The notes beneath the pieces were generated by a model, which saw only the letters and a list, made by a program, of their open reading frames with translations, did no database searches and was not told the origin of the DNA. Made by a program: the position numbers and the translations under genes. A stretch of 64,000 nt of DNA from Halorubrum xinjiangense (lineage in GTDB: Archaea > Halobacteriota > Halobacteria > Halobacteriales > Haloferacaceae). Position 1 is the first letter of the stretch; every line of letters begins with the position of its first letter. This document shows, piece by piece, positions 26,327 through 34,046 of the stretch. Location: assembly GCF_900102375.1 (NCBI RefSeq), contig NZ_FNBO01000005.1:1-64000 (forward strand). The letters are read 5' to 3'.

Positions 26327-28114
26327 CTACTCTCCGGGACGCCGTCCGGTCATCCACTCGCTTGCCTGCGGTTCGGCCGGGTCGGTGACGACCTCGACGA
26401 GCGCCGGGCCCTCCCGGGCGCGGGCGCGCTCAACGGCGTCGCCGACGGCGTCGCGCTCGCGGACGCGCTCAGCGGGCAGGCCCATCCCGGACGCGACCGC
26501 GACGAGGTCGAGCCCGGCCTCGGCCCAGCCGTAGGCGCCCTCGGGGAACGCGTAGGATCGCGACGCCTCCTCGCTGATGATCGCGTAGTCGTCGTTGTTA
26601 AGCGCGACAACGGTGACGTCGACTCCCTCGCTCGCCAGCGTGTGGAGCTCGTGGACGCACATCATGAGCCCGCCGTCGCCGGTGAGGGCGACGACGTCGC
26701 GGTCCGGGTTCGCCAGCTTGGCGCCGATCGCTGAGGGGAGACCGGTGCCCATCGTCGCCCACGAGCCCGGATTGACGTACGACCGCGGGCCCGCCGCGGG
26801 GAACGAGACGAGGGTCCACAGCCTGAATCCGCCCGCGTCGGCGGTGACAATCGCGTCCTCCGGCGCCGCGTCGCGCACCGCAGAGAGGACCTCGACCGAG
26901 CGGAGAGGGCGGTTGTCGCCGCCGCCGTCGTGGCCCTCGTCGCCGCCGCCGTCGCGCCCCTCGTCGCCGCTCGACCCCGACAGCGCCGCGAACCGCTTGC
27001 GGTCGGCGGCGCGGACCGATTCGGCGCGCTCGGCGCCAGCGCGGTCGGGAGCCGCCGCCCGTTCGTCGTCGGCCGAAGCGGCGTCGAGCCGCTCGTCAAG
27101 CGCGCGCAGGAAGCGGTCGGCGTCGGCGACGACGCCGAGATCGGTCTCGTAGCCGAACCCCACGTCGTCGCCGTCCAGCGTGACGTGGACCAGTGTTTCG
27201 GGCATGGAGACGGACCACGAGGCGGTCGCGACCGCGTCGAGGTCGGATCCGACGACGAGGCCGACGTCGGCGTCCGCGAGGAGGTCACGGAGCTCAGTGC
27301 TGGCGCCGCCACAGAGGACCCCTGCGGATAGCGGGTGTGTCTCCGGAAGCGTCCCCTTCCCCTTGTACGTCGTCACGACCGGCGCGTCCAGCCGTTCGGC
27401 GACCGACCGGAGGGCACCGCTCGCGCCCGAGCGCCTGACGCCGCCGCCGGCGAGGACGACGGGCGAGGCCGCGTCGGCGAGCAGGTCCGCGGCCTCCGCG
27501 ACAGCCTCTGCGGGCGGCGCCGGCGGCGGCGACGGGTCTCGGTCGCCGACCGCCGGCTGCGGGGTCCGGCCCGCGAGGACGTCCTTCGGGATACCGACGC
27601 GAACCGGTCCCTGTGGGTGTTCGCGGGCGGTCCGGATCGCCTCGAGGACGGCCGGGACCGCGCCCGCGGGCGAGTCGACAAGGACGTTCTCCTTGACCAC
27701 GGTGTCGTACGTCTCCGGCGGCGTCTCGTGGATGCCGTCGCCGCCGCGGACCGACCGCTCCGTCTCGACAGCGAGGTGGAGCAGGGGGACGCAGTCGTTC
27801 AGGGCGTTTTTTAACCCGTTCATCGCGTTCGTATCGCCCGGGCCGGGGACGACGCAGGTGGCGGCCATCGCTCCCGGGTCGCTCGTCTCGGCGTACCCCC
27901 ACGCCTGGTGCGGGACGGCGGTCTCGTGGCGGGCGACGACGAACCGCGCGTCGCGGTCGGCGAGCGCTCGGTTCAGCGGGAGGGTCTGCTTCCCGGGGAT
28001 CCCGAAGACGGTGTCGACGCCGCGGTCGAGCATAGCGTCGACGACCGCCTCGGCGACTGTCGGGCACAGGTCGGCGTCCCCGTCCGCGGCGTGCGAGGGC
28101 TCGTCAGCGTCCAT
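26327..28114 (-). CDS. Thiamine-diphosphate enzyme, acetolactate synthase-like
   Basis: From ATG 28114 the protein has 595 residues and three domains. The N-terminal PYR domain has the catalytic Glu in ARHETAVPHQAWGYAE; a central nucleotide-binding-like domain follows; the C-terminal PP domain has the ThDP/Mg motif GDGGLMMCVHELHTLASEG ending in NND. It belongs to the decarboxylase/acetolactate-synthase superfamily; substrate unknown (2-oxo acid). A low-complexity G/D insert (about residue 395-412) sits between domains. An upstream ATG (28249) would add 45 residues unlike the family, so I prefer 28114. No small regulatory subunit is nearby. Confidence 0.88.
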   Translation of the reverse strand: MDADEPSHAADGDADLCPTVAEAVVDAMLDRGVDTVFGIPGKQTLPLNRALADRDARFVVARHETAVPHQAWGYAETSDPGAMAATCVVPGPGDTNAMNGLKNALNDCVPLLHLAVETERSVRGGDGIHETPPETYDTVVKENVLVDSPAGAVPAVLEAIRTAREHPQGPVRVGIPKDVLAGRTPQPAVGDRDPSPPPAPPAEAVAEAADLLADAASPVVLAGGGVRRSGASGALRSVAERLDAPVVTTYKGKGTLPETHPLSAGVLCGGASTELRDLLADADVGLVVGSDLDAVATASWSVSMPETLVHVTLDGDDVGFGYETDLGVVADADRFLRALDERLDAASADDERAAAPDRAGAERAESVRAADRKRFAALSGSSGDEGRDGGGDEGHDGGGDNRPLRSVEVLSAVRDAAPEDAIVTADAGGFRLWTLVSFPAAGPRSYVNPGSWATMGTGLPSAIGAKLANPDRDVVALTGDGGLMMCVHELHTLASEGVDVTVVALNNDDYAIISEEASRSYAFPEGAYGWAEAGLDLVAVASGMGLPAERVRERDAVGDAVERARAREGPALVEVVTDPAEPQASEWMTGRRPGE

Positions 28115-28226
28115 GTCGCGAAGTCGCCGGAGTGCGTGTTGAAAGCTTCGCCCGCCGCCGGTCCGCGAGCGGTACCCGGTGACCGGCGCGGGAGGCGCGA
28201 CGGCGAGGCCCCGCGGTACATGCACA

Positions 28227-28232
28227 CTTATC
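28227..28232 (+). promoter_or_regulatory. TATA box of the DUF5789/adenylate-kinase-like operon
   Basis: CTTATC is centred about 29 bp before ATG 28259 and about 20 bp before the earlier ATG 28250, which favours 28259 as the translation start. Confidence 0.4.
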
Positions 28233-28258
28233 TTCACGTGCGCTGTCATATGGTATGT

Positions 28259-28543
28259 ATGCGCTTACCAGAAACTCGTGACCTGTTCGCGAGGAAGCTA
28301 CAGTTTCCGGCGCCCCGAGAGGAGGTGCTGGAGACGGTCGGCGACACGGAGCTGTCGCCGCCGGACGGAGAGCCGACGACGATCAGGGCGGTCATCGACC
28401 GCTCAGACGTCGAGTCGTTCGACTCGGCGGACGACCTCTACGACACGCTGATGATGCTCGTCGGCGCCCAGTTCATCGGCCGCCGGTACTACGACGACCG
28501 CGGCGGAATGCCGGGGGACGAGGAGAACGAGGTGAGTTTCTGA
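28259..28543 (+). CDS. DUF5789-family protein
   Basis: The 94-residue protein MRLPETRDLFARKLQFPAPR continues with a DUF5789-like domain of small haloarchaeal proteins (TIRAVIDRSDVESFDSADDL, then DTLMMLVGAQFIGRRYYDDR). Function unknown. Its stop TGA shares one base with the ATG of the adenylate-kinase-like gene, so the two are translationally coupled. An in-frame ATG nine bases earlier (28250) would add MVC and is less likely given the TATA position. Confidence 0.8.
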   Translation: MRLPETRDLFARKLQFPAPREEVLETVGDTELSPPDGEPTTIRAVIDRSDVESFDSADDLYDTLMMLVGAQFIGRRYYDDRGGMPGDEENEVSF

Positions 28544-29097
28544 TGTCCGTCACGCTCGTGTCGGGGGTCAACGGCGTCGGCCTCTCAAGCGTCTGTCAGG
28601 CGGTCCGACGCGGACTCGGAGACGGGTACAAGCTGATCAACTTCGGGGACGTGATGCTCGAACAGGCGGCGGCGATGGGTATCACGACCGAGCGGGCCAA
28701 ACTCGGCACGCTCTCGCAAACCGAGACGCGTCGCCTCCAGCGTCGCGCGGGCGAGTTCGTCGCCGAGGAGGCGAAGACGACGAACGTGATCCTCTCGACG
28801 CACCTCGCGGTCGAAACGCGGACCGGCTACGTTCAGGGGCTCCCGGTCGAAGTGCTTCAAGACGTCTCCCCGGACGCGTTCGTCCTCGTGGAGGCGGAGC
28901 CGGCGACGATCCTCGAACGGAGGCTGGAGAGCGACCGCGACCTCGGCGGGGTCACGGAACGCCAGATCGACTTCGAGCAGGACCTCAACCGGTCCGCGGC
29001 GCTCCAGTACGCGAGAGACCAGAACGCGCCCGTCCGGTTCGTCCAGAATGAGGGGGAGATCGAAGAGGCGGCCGAGCGCCTGGCAGACTCGCTGTAA
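28543..29097 (+). CDS. Archaeal-type adenylate-kinase-like protein with altered P-loop
   Basis: The 184-residue protein has the length and order of archaeal adenylate kinase (AdkA): N-terminal strand and P-loop, INFGDVMLEQA, STHLAVETRTGYVQGLP, and a C-terminal ATILERRLESDRDLGG lid-like region. The P-loop reads GVNGVGLSS (residues 8-16), where the family has a GVPGVGKTT-type loop. The invariant lysine is Leu. It may thus bind nucleotide poorly or act as a non-catalytic paralogue. It is coupled to the DUF5789 gene; the downstream gene is convergent. Confidence 0.82.
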   Translation: MSVTLVSGVNGVGLSSVCQAVRRGLGDGYKLINFGDVMLEQAAAMGITTERAKLGTLSQTETRRLQRRAGEFVAEEAKTTNVILSTHLAVETRTGYVQGLPVEVLQDVSPDAFVLVEAEPATILERRLESDRDLGGVTERQIDFEQDLNRSAALQYARDQNAPVRFVQNEGEIEEAAERLADSL

Positions 29098-29170
29098 CCG
29101 GCCAACACGGGTTGGTCAGCGCCCCGAACCGAGGGGCTAGCGCCGGGTGGCGGGGGGACCGCGTCCCAAG

Positions 29171-31084
29171 TCACTCCGCGACGTTCGTCTCGCGGACGCG
29201 AACGCCCTTCCGACCGAGGTGCCGCATCTGCCGCTGGGCGAACTCCTCCTCGCTCGACCCGCGCGTCGCGAGGACGTAGACGAGCGCGGAGCCGGTCGGT
29301 CGCATCGTGCGGCCGGCGCGCTGTGACCCCTGTCGCCGGGAGCCGCCGAGGCCGCTCGCGACGACCGCGAGCTCCGCGTTCGGGAGGTCGATCCCCTCGT
29401 CGCCGACCCGGGAGACGACGAGGACGTCGAGGTCGTCGGCGTCGGTAGCCTCGGTGTCGCTTTTCTCCGCCCGGAACCGCCGGAACAGCTCCGCGCGCTC
29501 GTGGTGGGGGGTCTCGCCGCTGATGAAGGGGGCGCCAAGCGCGTCCGCGATCGCCTCGCCATGGTCGAGGTACTCGACGAAGACGAGCGCCTTCTTCTCG
29601 CGGTGCGCGGCGAGCAGGTAGCGGACCTCTTCGACCTTCGCGGGGTTCTCGGCCGCGAGCCGCCTGCGATCCCGGCCGTCCGCGGCGGCGTACTCGTTGC
29701 GGGCCGTCTCGTCGCGCCACGGGACGTACCGGATCTCGACCTCGGGCTCCTGGACGAAGCCGGCCTCGAAAAGAGAGTCCCAGTCGGCGCCGATCGGCTG
29801 GCCGATCAGGGTGTAGATCTCCTCCTCGCTGCCGGTCTCGCTGACGGGAGTCGCCGAGAGCCCGAGGCGGTGTTTGCTCTGGAGTTCGGCGGTCCGGGAG
29901 TAGACGGGGGCGCTGACGTGGTGTGCCTCGTCGAAGCAGATCAGCCCCCACTCGCGGGAGTCGAAGAGGCTCCGGTGGCGGTCCATCCCGGCGATCTGGT
30001 AGGTCGCGATCGTGACCGGGCGGATGTCCTTGGTGCCCCCGTGGTAGAGCCCAATGTCCGCGGGGTCTATCGTCGAGTGGTCGAGCAGCTCCTCGCGCCA
30101 CTGGTCTGCGAGTTCGCGCGAAGGGACCAGGATGAGCGTCTCGCCGCCCACGGCCGCGATCGTCGCGATCGCGGCGACGGTCTTGCCGGACCCGGGCGGG
30201 CCGACGTACACGCCGGACTTGCGGTCGAGGAACTCATCGACCCACGTCGCTTGGTAGTCGCGGAGGTCGGTCGTGAGCTCGATATCCACGGGATCGCCCG
30301 TCTCCAGGTCGCGGTCGTCCTCGACGGGGTAGCCAGCGTCGTAGAGCGCGCGCTTCACGGCGGCGACGGCGTCCTCGTTGACCCACGCTTCGGTGTCCGA
30401 GATGGGCGCGCGGAGGTGGTCGTCGGCGAGGTGCTGGTCGGCGACGTTCCCCATCAGGGACTCCGAGGCGGCTTCGAGGACGACGTAGTCGTCGGCGTGA
30501 GTGTACAAGCGAAAGCGGTGCGCGCGGCGCCACTGATCGCGGACCCAGTCTTCGAGGTGGTCGTAACGCCGCGGGAGGACGGAGCGGAGCGCCCCCACGA
30601 GCGCCTCGGCGTCGTCGAACGGCGCGGCCCACACGTCCTCCTGCCGGATCCGATAGAGGTACCCGCGGGTTCCCGGCTCGGTGCCAGTGGTGTCGACGAG
30701 GTTCGCGAACTGCGAGAGCCGCGCCCGGGTGTACTGCGTGGGCCGGTCGACGACGATCTCGCGGCGCTTCGGGAAGACCACGACGCGCTCGCGGCTCGCT
30801 AACGCGCCCCAGTCGCGCGGGTAGAAGACGACGGGGTCGGCCTCGACGTCGAGCCGGTCCACGTCGCCGCGGTCGACGAGCGCGGCGAGCGCGTCGCGGG
30901 CCGCGGCCTGCGTCGTCCCGAGTCGGCGGGCGACCTCGCTCGCGGTCGCGACCGGGCGCTCCTCGGCTTCGAGCGCCTCGTGGAAGCGATCTAAGGAGAG
31001 GTCGTCCTCGGGGGTGTCGGAGTCGGTAGGCGCGTCGTCGGTGGGAGCGTCGCCGGCGTCGTCGCCGGTGTCGTCGGTCATCAC
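29171..31084 (-). CDS. XPB/SSL2-like superfamily 2 helicase with N-terminal winged helix
   Basis: The 637-residue protein starts with an acidic tail (about 1-28) and a wHTH-like region (about 30-80: TASEVARRLGTTQAAARDAL). The SF2 core has motif I VGPPGSGKT, motif II CFDEAHH, motif III LSATP and motif VI QRAGRTMRP. It resembles the XPB/Rad25 group, which opens DNA in repair or transcription. The N-terminal wHTH sets it apart from the shorter paralogue at 49306. MTDD at the second Met (31081) is equally possible as a start. The ATG lies about 85 bp from the outermost tail unit of repeat copy C. Confidence 0.9.
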   Translation of the reverse strand: MMTDDTGDDAGDAPTDDAPTDSDTPEDDLSLDRFHEALEAEERPVATASEVARRLGTTQAAARDALAALVDRGDVDRLDVEADPVVFYPRDWGALASRERVVVFPKRREIVVDRPTQYTRARLSQFANLVDTTGTEPGTRGYLYRIRQEDVWAAPFDDAEALVGALRSVLPRRYDHLEDWVRDQWRRAHRFRLYTHADDYVVLEAASESLMGNVADQHLADDHLRAPISDTEAWVNEDAVAAVKRALYDAGYPVEDDRDLETGDPVDIELTTDLRDYQATWVDEFLDRKSGVYVGPPGSGKTVAAIATIAAVGGETLILVPSRELADQWREELLDHSTIDPADIGLYHGGTKDIRPVTIATYQIAGMDRHRSLFDSREWGLICFDEAHHVSAPVYSRTAELQSKHRLGLSATPVSETGSEEEIYTLIGQPIGADWDSLFEAGFVQEPEVEIRYVPWRDETARNEYAAADGRDRRRLAAENPAKVEEVRYLLAAHREKKALVFVEYLDHGEAIADALGAPFISGETPHHERAELFRRFRAEKSDTEATDADDLDVLVVSRVGDEGIDLPNAELAVVASGLGGSRRQGSQRAGRTMRPTGSALVYVLATRGSSEEEFAQRQMRHLGRKGVRVRETNVAE

Positions 31085-31168
31085 CGCCGCTTCGGCCGCG
31101 ACGCGGAAATGGATAGCGTCACCGGGCGAGCGGAATTGGTGACAGTCGGTAGATCGTGACGGGTGGCT

Positions 31169-31684
31169 ACCGCGGTGAACACCGCCAAATCCCCAGCCAC
31201 TCGCTTATAAATGGTCGATGACGGCTCGAGGGCGAACACCGCCAAAGCCCTAGCCGCTTGCTTATAAATCGTTGACTGCGGATCGGTACCGAACGCCTCC
31301 GAAGCCCCAGCCGCTCGGTGTTACGTGTTCGGTTACGCTCCGGAGAACATCTTCAAAGCCCCAGCCGCTCGGTGTTACGTGTTCGGTTACGCTCCGGAGA
31401 ACATCTTCAAAGCCCCAGCCGCGAGGGCGCCGTACGCTCGCTGCGGTCCTCGGTTGGTCGCTCGCTTCGCTCGCTCCCGCCCTGTGGTCCTTGCGTCGCC
31501 TACGGCGCCCTCGCGACTGCCCCTTTGAGTCCCACCCGCGACCGCACCGCAGCCTCGCGCCTCCCCAGCCTCGTCGGGCGCGTCTTCGGGCTTCCTTCGG
31601 TCGCCCTCGTCGCGCCCGACTCCCTCGCGCGTGCTGACTCGCGGCCTGTCGGCCGCTCGCAGGCACGCGCCACCGCATCGCGTA
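31169..31684 (-). repeat. Structured intergenic repeat, copy C, with long tail array
   Basis: Sense strand is minus. Hairpin 1: outer arms 31663-31670 and 31627-31634 (8 of 8), inner stem 31651-31656/31641-31646 with a 4-nt loop, different in sequence from A, B and D. The long stem pairs 31501-31519 with 31416-31434, 18 Watson-Crick plus one G-U in the sense strand. Beyond it are several further tail units, each with the GGCTGGGG-type core: two perfect 54-bp copies (31303-31410) and then units carrying TTTATAAGC near 31260-31269 and 31203-31211. No gene is seen in 31085-31738. Confidence 0.87.
31303..31410 (-). repeat. Two identical 54-bp tandem units inside copy C tail
   Basis: 31303-31356 and 31357-31410 are identical. 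A third unit begins at 31411 and runs into the long stem. Each holds the tail core and a 12-bp near-palindrome region CGTGTTCGGTTACG. The identity implies a recent duplication. Confidence 0.95.
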
Positions 31685-31738
31685 GCCACTGGCAAAGAGC
31701 GTGACCACTCGGGTGCCTCTCATAAATAGCGGCGCCGA

Positions 31739-32497
31739 CTACCGGCCCGGCGACCGCTGCCGACACCGCCGCGAGGTGATCCCCTCTTTCGAACGGAACC
31801 GGCAGCCGCAGTCGGTACAGCGCACGAACGGCTCGCCCGGCTCGGTTTCGAGGCGATGTTCGCCCACCTCGAAGGGGCGAGTCACGGTCCGGGGCCGGAT
31901 CCGGTCAGGTATGGGGGTCGACGCTGACTCGCTCAGGGCGGCCCGCACGGCGATGGTGTCGACGTCGACGCCGTCCCACCGCGAGGCTTCGAGGGCGGCC
32001 TCGCGGTTCGCGACCTCGGTCCACCCCGTGACGACGACCGGGGAGTTCGTCTCCGTGTCGCTCACGACCACGACGAAGCGGACGCCCCCTTCGACGAGGG
32101 CGAACCGCCAGCCGTCGGTGCTGTTCCACCGCAGTTGCCCCTCCCGGATCGCGTCGCTCACGGTGCGCGTCGAGACGTACCGACCCGGCTGTTCGAGCCG
32201 CTCGCGGAAGTGGTCGGTGAGCGCGTACAGGGAGGGGTCGCGCACGGGGGGATCCTCCGGCGTCCGGGCCGCGGCCTCCCCGCCGTGCGGCGAGTCGACC
32301 GACCGATACTCCCCGCTTCGGCCGGTCCGGCCGGATCGGCCGGCCCGTTCGCGGCGGCGCGCTGGCGACTCCGGCGGCGACCGGGGGCGCGCGTCCGGCT
32401 GCCGGGTCGCGGCGGCGGTCGTGGAAGCGGTCCGACGCTCCGTCGATCCGGGCCCGAGGGGCTCCGCGTCCCCCGACCCGCCCTGTCGGGATGCCAC
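31739..32497 (-). CDS. Haloarchaeal hypothetical protein with C-terminal Cys cluster
   Basis: The 252-residue protein has a low-complexity R/S/P-rich first 90 residues, then a folded part: a helix with YALTDHFRERLEQPGRYVST, a sheet-rich core GWRFALVEGGVRFVVVVSD and VVVTGWTEVANREAALE. It ends in RCTDCGCRFRSKEG, with C-x2-C-x-C plus a later Cys that could bind zinc. I recognise no named family. Expression may come from the divergent interval near 32510-32530, where ACACTTAAG occurs. Confidence 0.65.
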   Translation of the reverse strand: MASRQGGSGDAEPLGPGSTERRTASTTAAATRQPDARPRSPPESPARRRERAGRSGRTGRSGEYRSVDSPHGGEAAARTPEDPPVRDPSLYALTDHFRERLEQPGRYVSTRTVSDAIREGQLRWNSTDGWRFALVEGGVRFVVVVSDTETNSPVVVTGWTEVANREAALEASRWDGVDVDTIAVRAALSESASTPIPDRIRPRTVTRPFEVGEHRLETEPGEPFVRCTDCGCRFRSKEGITSRRCRQRSPGR

Positions 32498-32530
32498 TAC
32501 GACACCGTACCGAGCGCGCTCTTAAGTGTG

Positions 32531-33364
32531 TTACGGCGACACAGGGAGCGCGGCCGCGCCGACCTCGTACCGCGGGAGCGACTCGCACGCCTCGCCGTCG
32601 CCGTCGGCGTCGAGGTCGTGCGGATCGTCCGGAGACCGATCGAGGACCGCGTTCGCCTGCGCCTGCGTGTCGAAGTCGCCGCAGTCGTAGTCGCCGTCGT
32701 CGGGGAGCGGCGGGAGGTCCTCGTCGTCGACCTCGCTCGCCTCGGTGGGGTAGTCTGACTCGTTGAATTTCCAGAGGCCCACCCCGCGCTCCCTCGCGTC
32801 CGCCTCGGCCGCGGCGTACGCGTCCCGCTTCGCGAACTCGGTGTCGTACAGCCGCGCGTACCCCTCGGTCAGCAGGCGCTCGTTGAAGTCCTCGCCGTCG
32901 ACGTACAGCACCGCGAGCAGGCGCCCGTAGCCCCCGCGGCGGTCGCCGCCGGTCACGACCGTGACCTCCTCACCGGCGAGCTCCGACTCCGCGAACGCCG
33001 ACGCCTCGGCGCCCCACGCCCGGAGGTGCGCCCGGCCGGCGTCCGTCTCCGGAATCCCCTCGAACTCGTCGGGGGAGGTCGACTCCGCGCTCGTCTCGGG
33101 CGTGTCCACGCCGAGGAGCCTGACGGTGTCGACCTCGCCGTTCGGGAACTCGACCTCCATCGTGTCGCCGTCGACGACCCGTACGACCGTGCCCGTCCAG
33201 GCTGTGTCGTCCGGATCGTTCGGGTCGATGCCCGTCGGGTCGGCCGGCGGCGAGTCGAGGTCGGCGGTGGGGGAGTCCCCATCGGTTACAGGAACGGGAG
33301 CCCCGGCACAGCCGGCTAACGCGAGTACTGCGACGAGCCCAACCAGTCCTCGACGAACACGCAT
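32531..33364 (-). CDS. Secreted SNase-like nuclease with excalibur domain
   Basis: The 277-residue lipoprotein has a signal MRVRRGLVGLVAVLALAGC with lipobox Cys19. The thermonuclease domain (about residues 57-205) has VVDGDTMEV, the active-site stretch VRLLGVDTPE and YGRLLAVLYVDG. A C-terminal excalibur calcium-binding domain has YDCGDFDTQAQA and DLDADGDGEACESLP. It would degrade nucleic acids outside the cell while anchored to the membrane. Catalytic Arg (RLLG) and Glu/Arg equivalents appear present. The ATG is followed upstream by ACACGGGTT and TATAAGT (33390-33396), a good promoter. Confidence 0.92.
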   Translation of the reverse strand: MRVRRGLVGLVAVLALAGCAGAPVPVTDGDSPTADLDSPPADPTGIDPNDPDDTAWTGTVVRVVDGDTMEVEFPNGEVDTVRLLGVDTPETSAESTSPDEFEGIPETDAGRAHLRAWGAEASAFAESELAGEEVTVVTGGDRRGGYGRLLAVLYVDGEDFNERLLTEGYARLYDTEFAKRDAYAAAEADARERGVGLWKFNESDYPTEASEVDDEDLPPLPDDGDYDCGDFDTQAQANAVLDRSPDDPHDLDADGDGEACESLPRYEVGAAALPVSP

Positions 33365-33435
33365 GGAACCCGTGTTATGTCGGTTTCAGTATAAGTGGGT
33401 AGGGTAGCCATCCAGTCCACCTGCGTGTTATTACT

Positions 33436-33648
33436 GAACCAATCCCTCGCCGAAAAGAAAGCCCATACCCGATCGCTGTCGCTCACGAGTCGAAAATCCA
33501 GTCCGCACTCCTCGAATTGAACGGTGACTACGGCGCGATATCAGGAAGCGATCGGACCATCTACTTGACGCTCCCGACCGACGTTGTGGGTTCGCAGGGA
33601 ACCCTACACTCGCTTGAATCCAAGGACTTCCGCTCGGAAGAGCAGTAG
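33436..33648 (+). pseudogene. C-terminal gene fragment, unknown family
   Basis: An open frame of about 70 codons reads EPIPRRKESPYPIAVAHESK and ends SLESKDFRSEEQ, with no start codon upstream before a stop at 33400. Composition looks protein-like, but I do not recognise the family. It overlaps the tRNA-Tyr-like segment at 33501-33522, which codes SALLELN here. Probably the 3' end of a gene brought in or cut by an integrated element. Confidence 0.35.
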
Positions 33649-33791
33649 CCCCAGACGTTTGGCTGGACGCACCGGAAGGGAGGCAACTGTCCGAGAGATC
33701 TGACCACCAATACTCCCCCTCACGAGCGGCGACTGAGACCGGCGTATTGTGGAACGGTAATATTTTTGTCCATTGCTGAATGTAACACCGT

Positions 33792-33953
33792 ATGCGAATC
33801 TTCGACACGTTTGGGCACGCTTTTGCCGATATGAAGTCACCACCCGATAAGGAGACGTATTTTCCGACCGATAATCAACCGGTGGTCGATGACCGAATTT
33901 TGACATTTTATAGAGAATCAAGGAGAATACCTGACCCTTTAGGGTCAGGATGA
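33792..33953 (+). CDS. Short ORF ending at the transposon's left hairpin
   Basis: The 53-codon ORF begins MRIFDTFGHAFADMKSPPDK and runs into the left-end hairpin of the lone-tnpB element, stopping 5 bp after it. The last residues are therefore transposon-encoded, which suggests a gene truncated by insertion. The codon use is AT-rich compared with the core genome. No family is recognised. Confidence 0.35.
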   Translation: MRIFDTFGHAFADMKSPPDKETYFPTDNQPVVDDRILTFYRESRRIPDPLGSG

Positions 33954-34046
33954 ATCCGCCAACTCCTACGCAATCAACCGTCGATAGCAGGGCCGGATAT
34001 TCCACGCCAACCGCCACTATTAACAAAACAGCACGCATAACCAGTT

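Larger units (their letters stand above)
33365..34046. other. Low-GC gap with gene remnants left of lone-tnpB element
   Basis: This 680-bp stretch is visibly richer in A and T than its surroundings. It holds an open frame without a start codon at 33403-33648 (remnant of a gene: ELNGDYGAISGSDRTIYLTL), a short ORF 33792-33953, and at 33501-33522 a segment matching the 3' end of tRNA-Tyr at 20 of 22 positions. Otherwise nothing functional is visible. It looks like decayed foreign DNA between an old integration border and the transposon. Confidence 0.6.

Noticed and set aside
31170-31420. Tail array of copy C as a CRISPR array
   Set aside because: Units differ in sequence and length, there are no constant repeats separated by unique equal-size spacers, and no cas gene is near.
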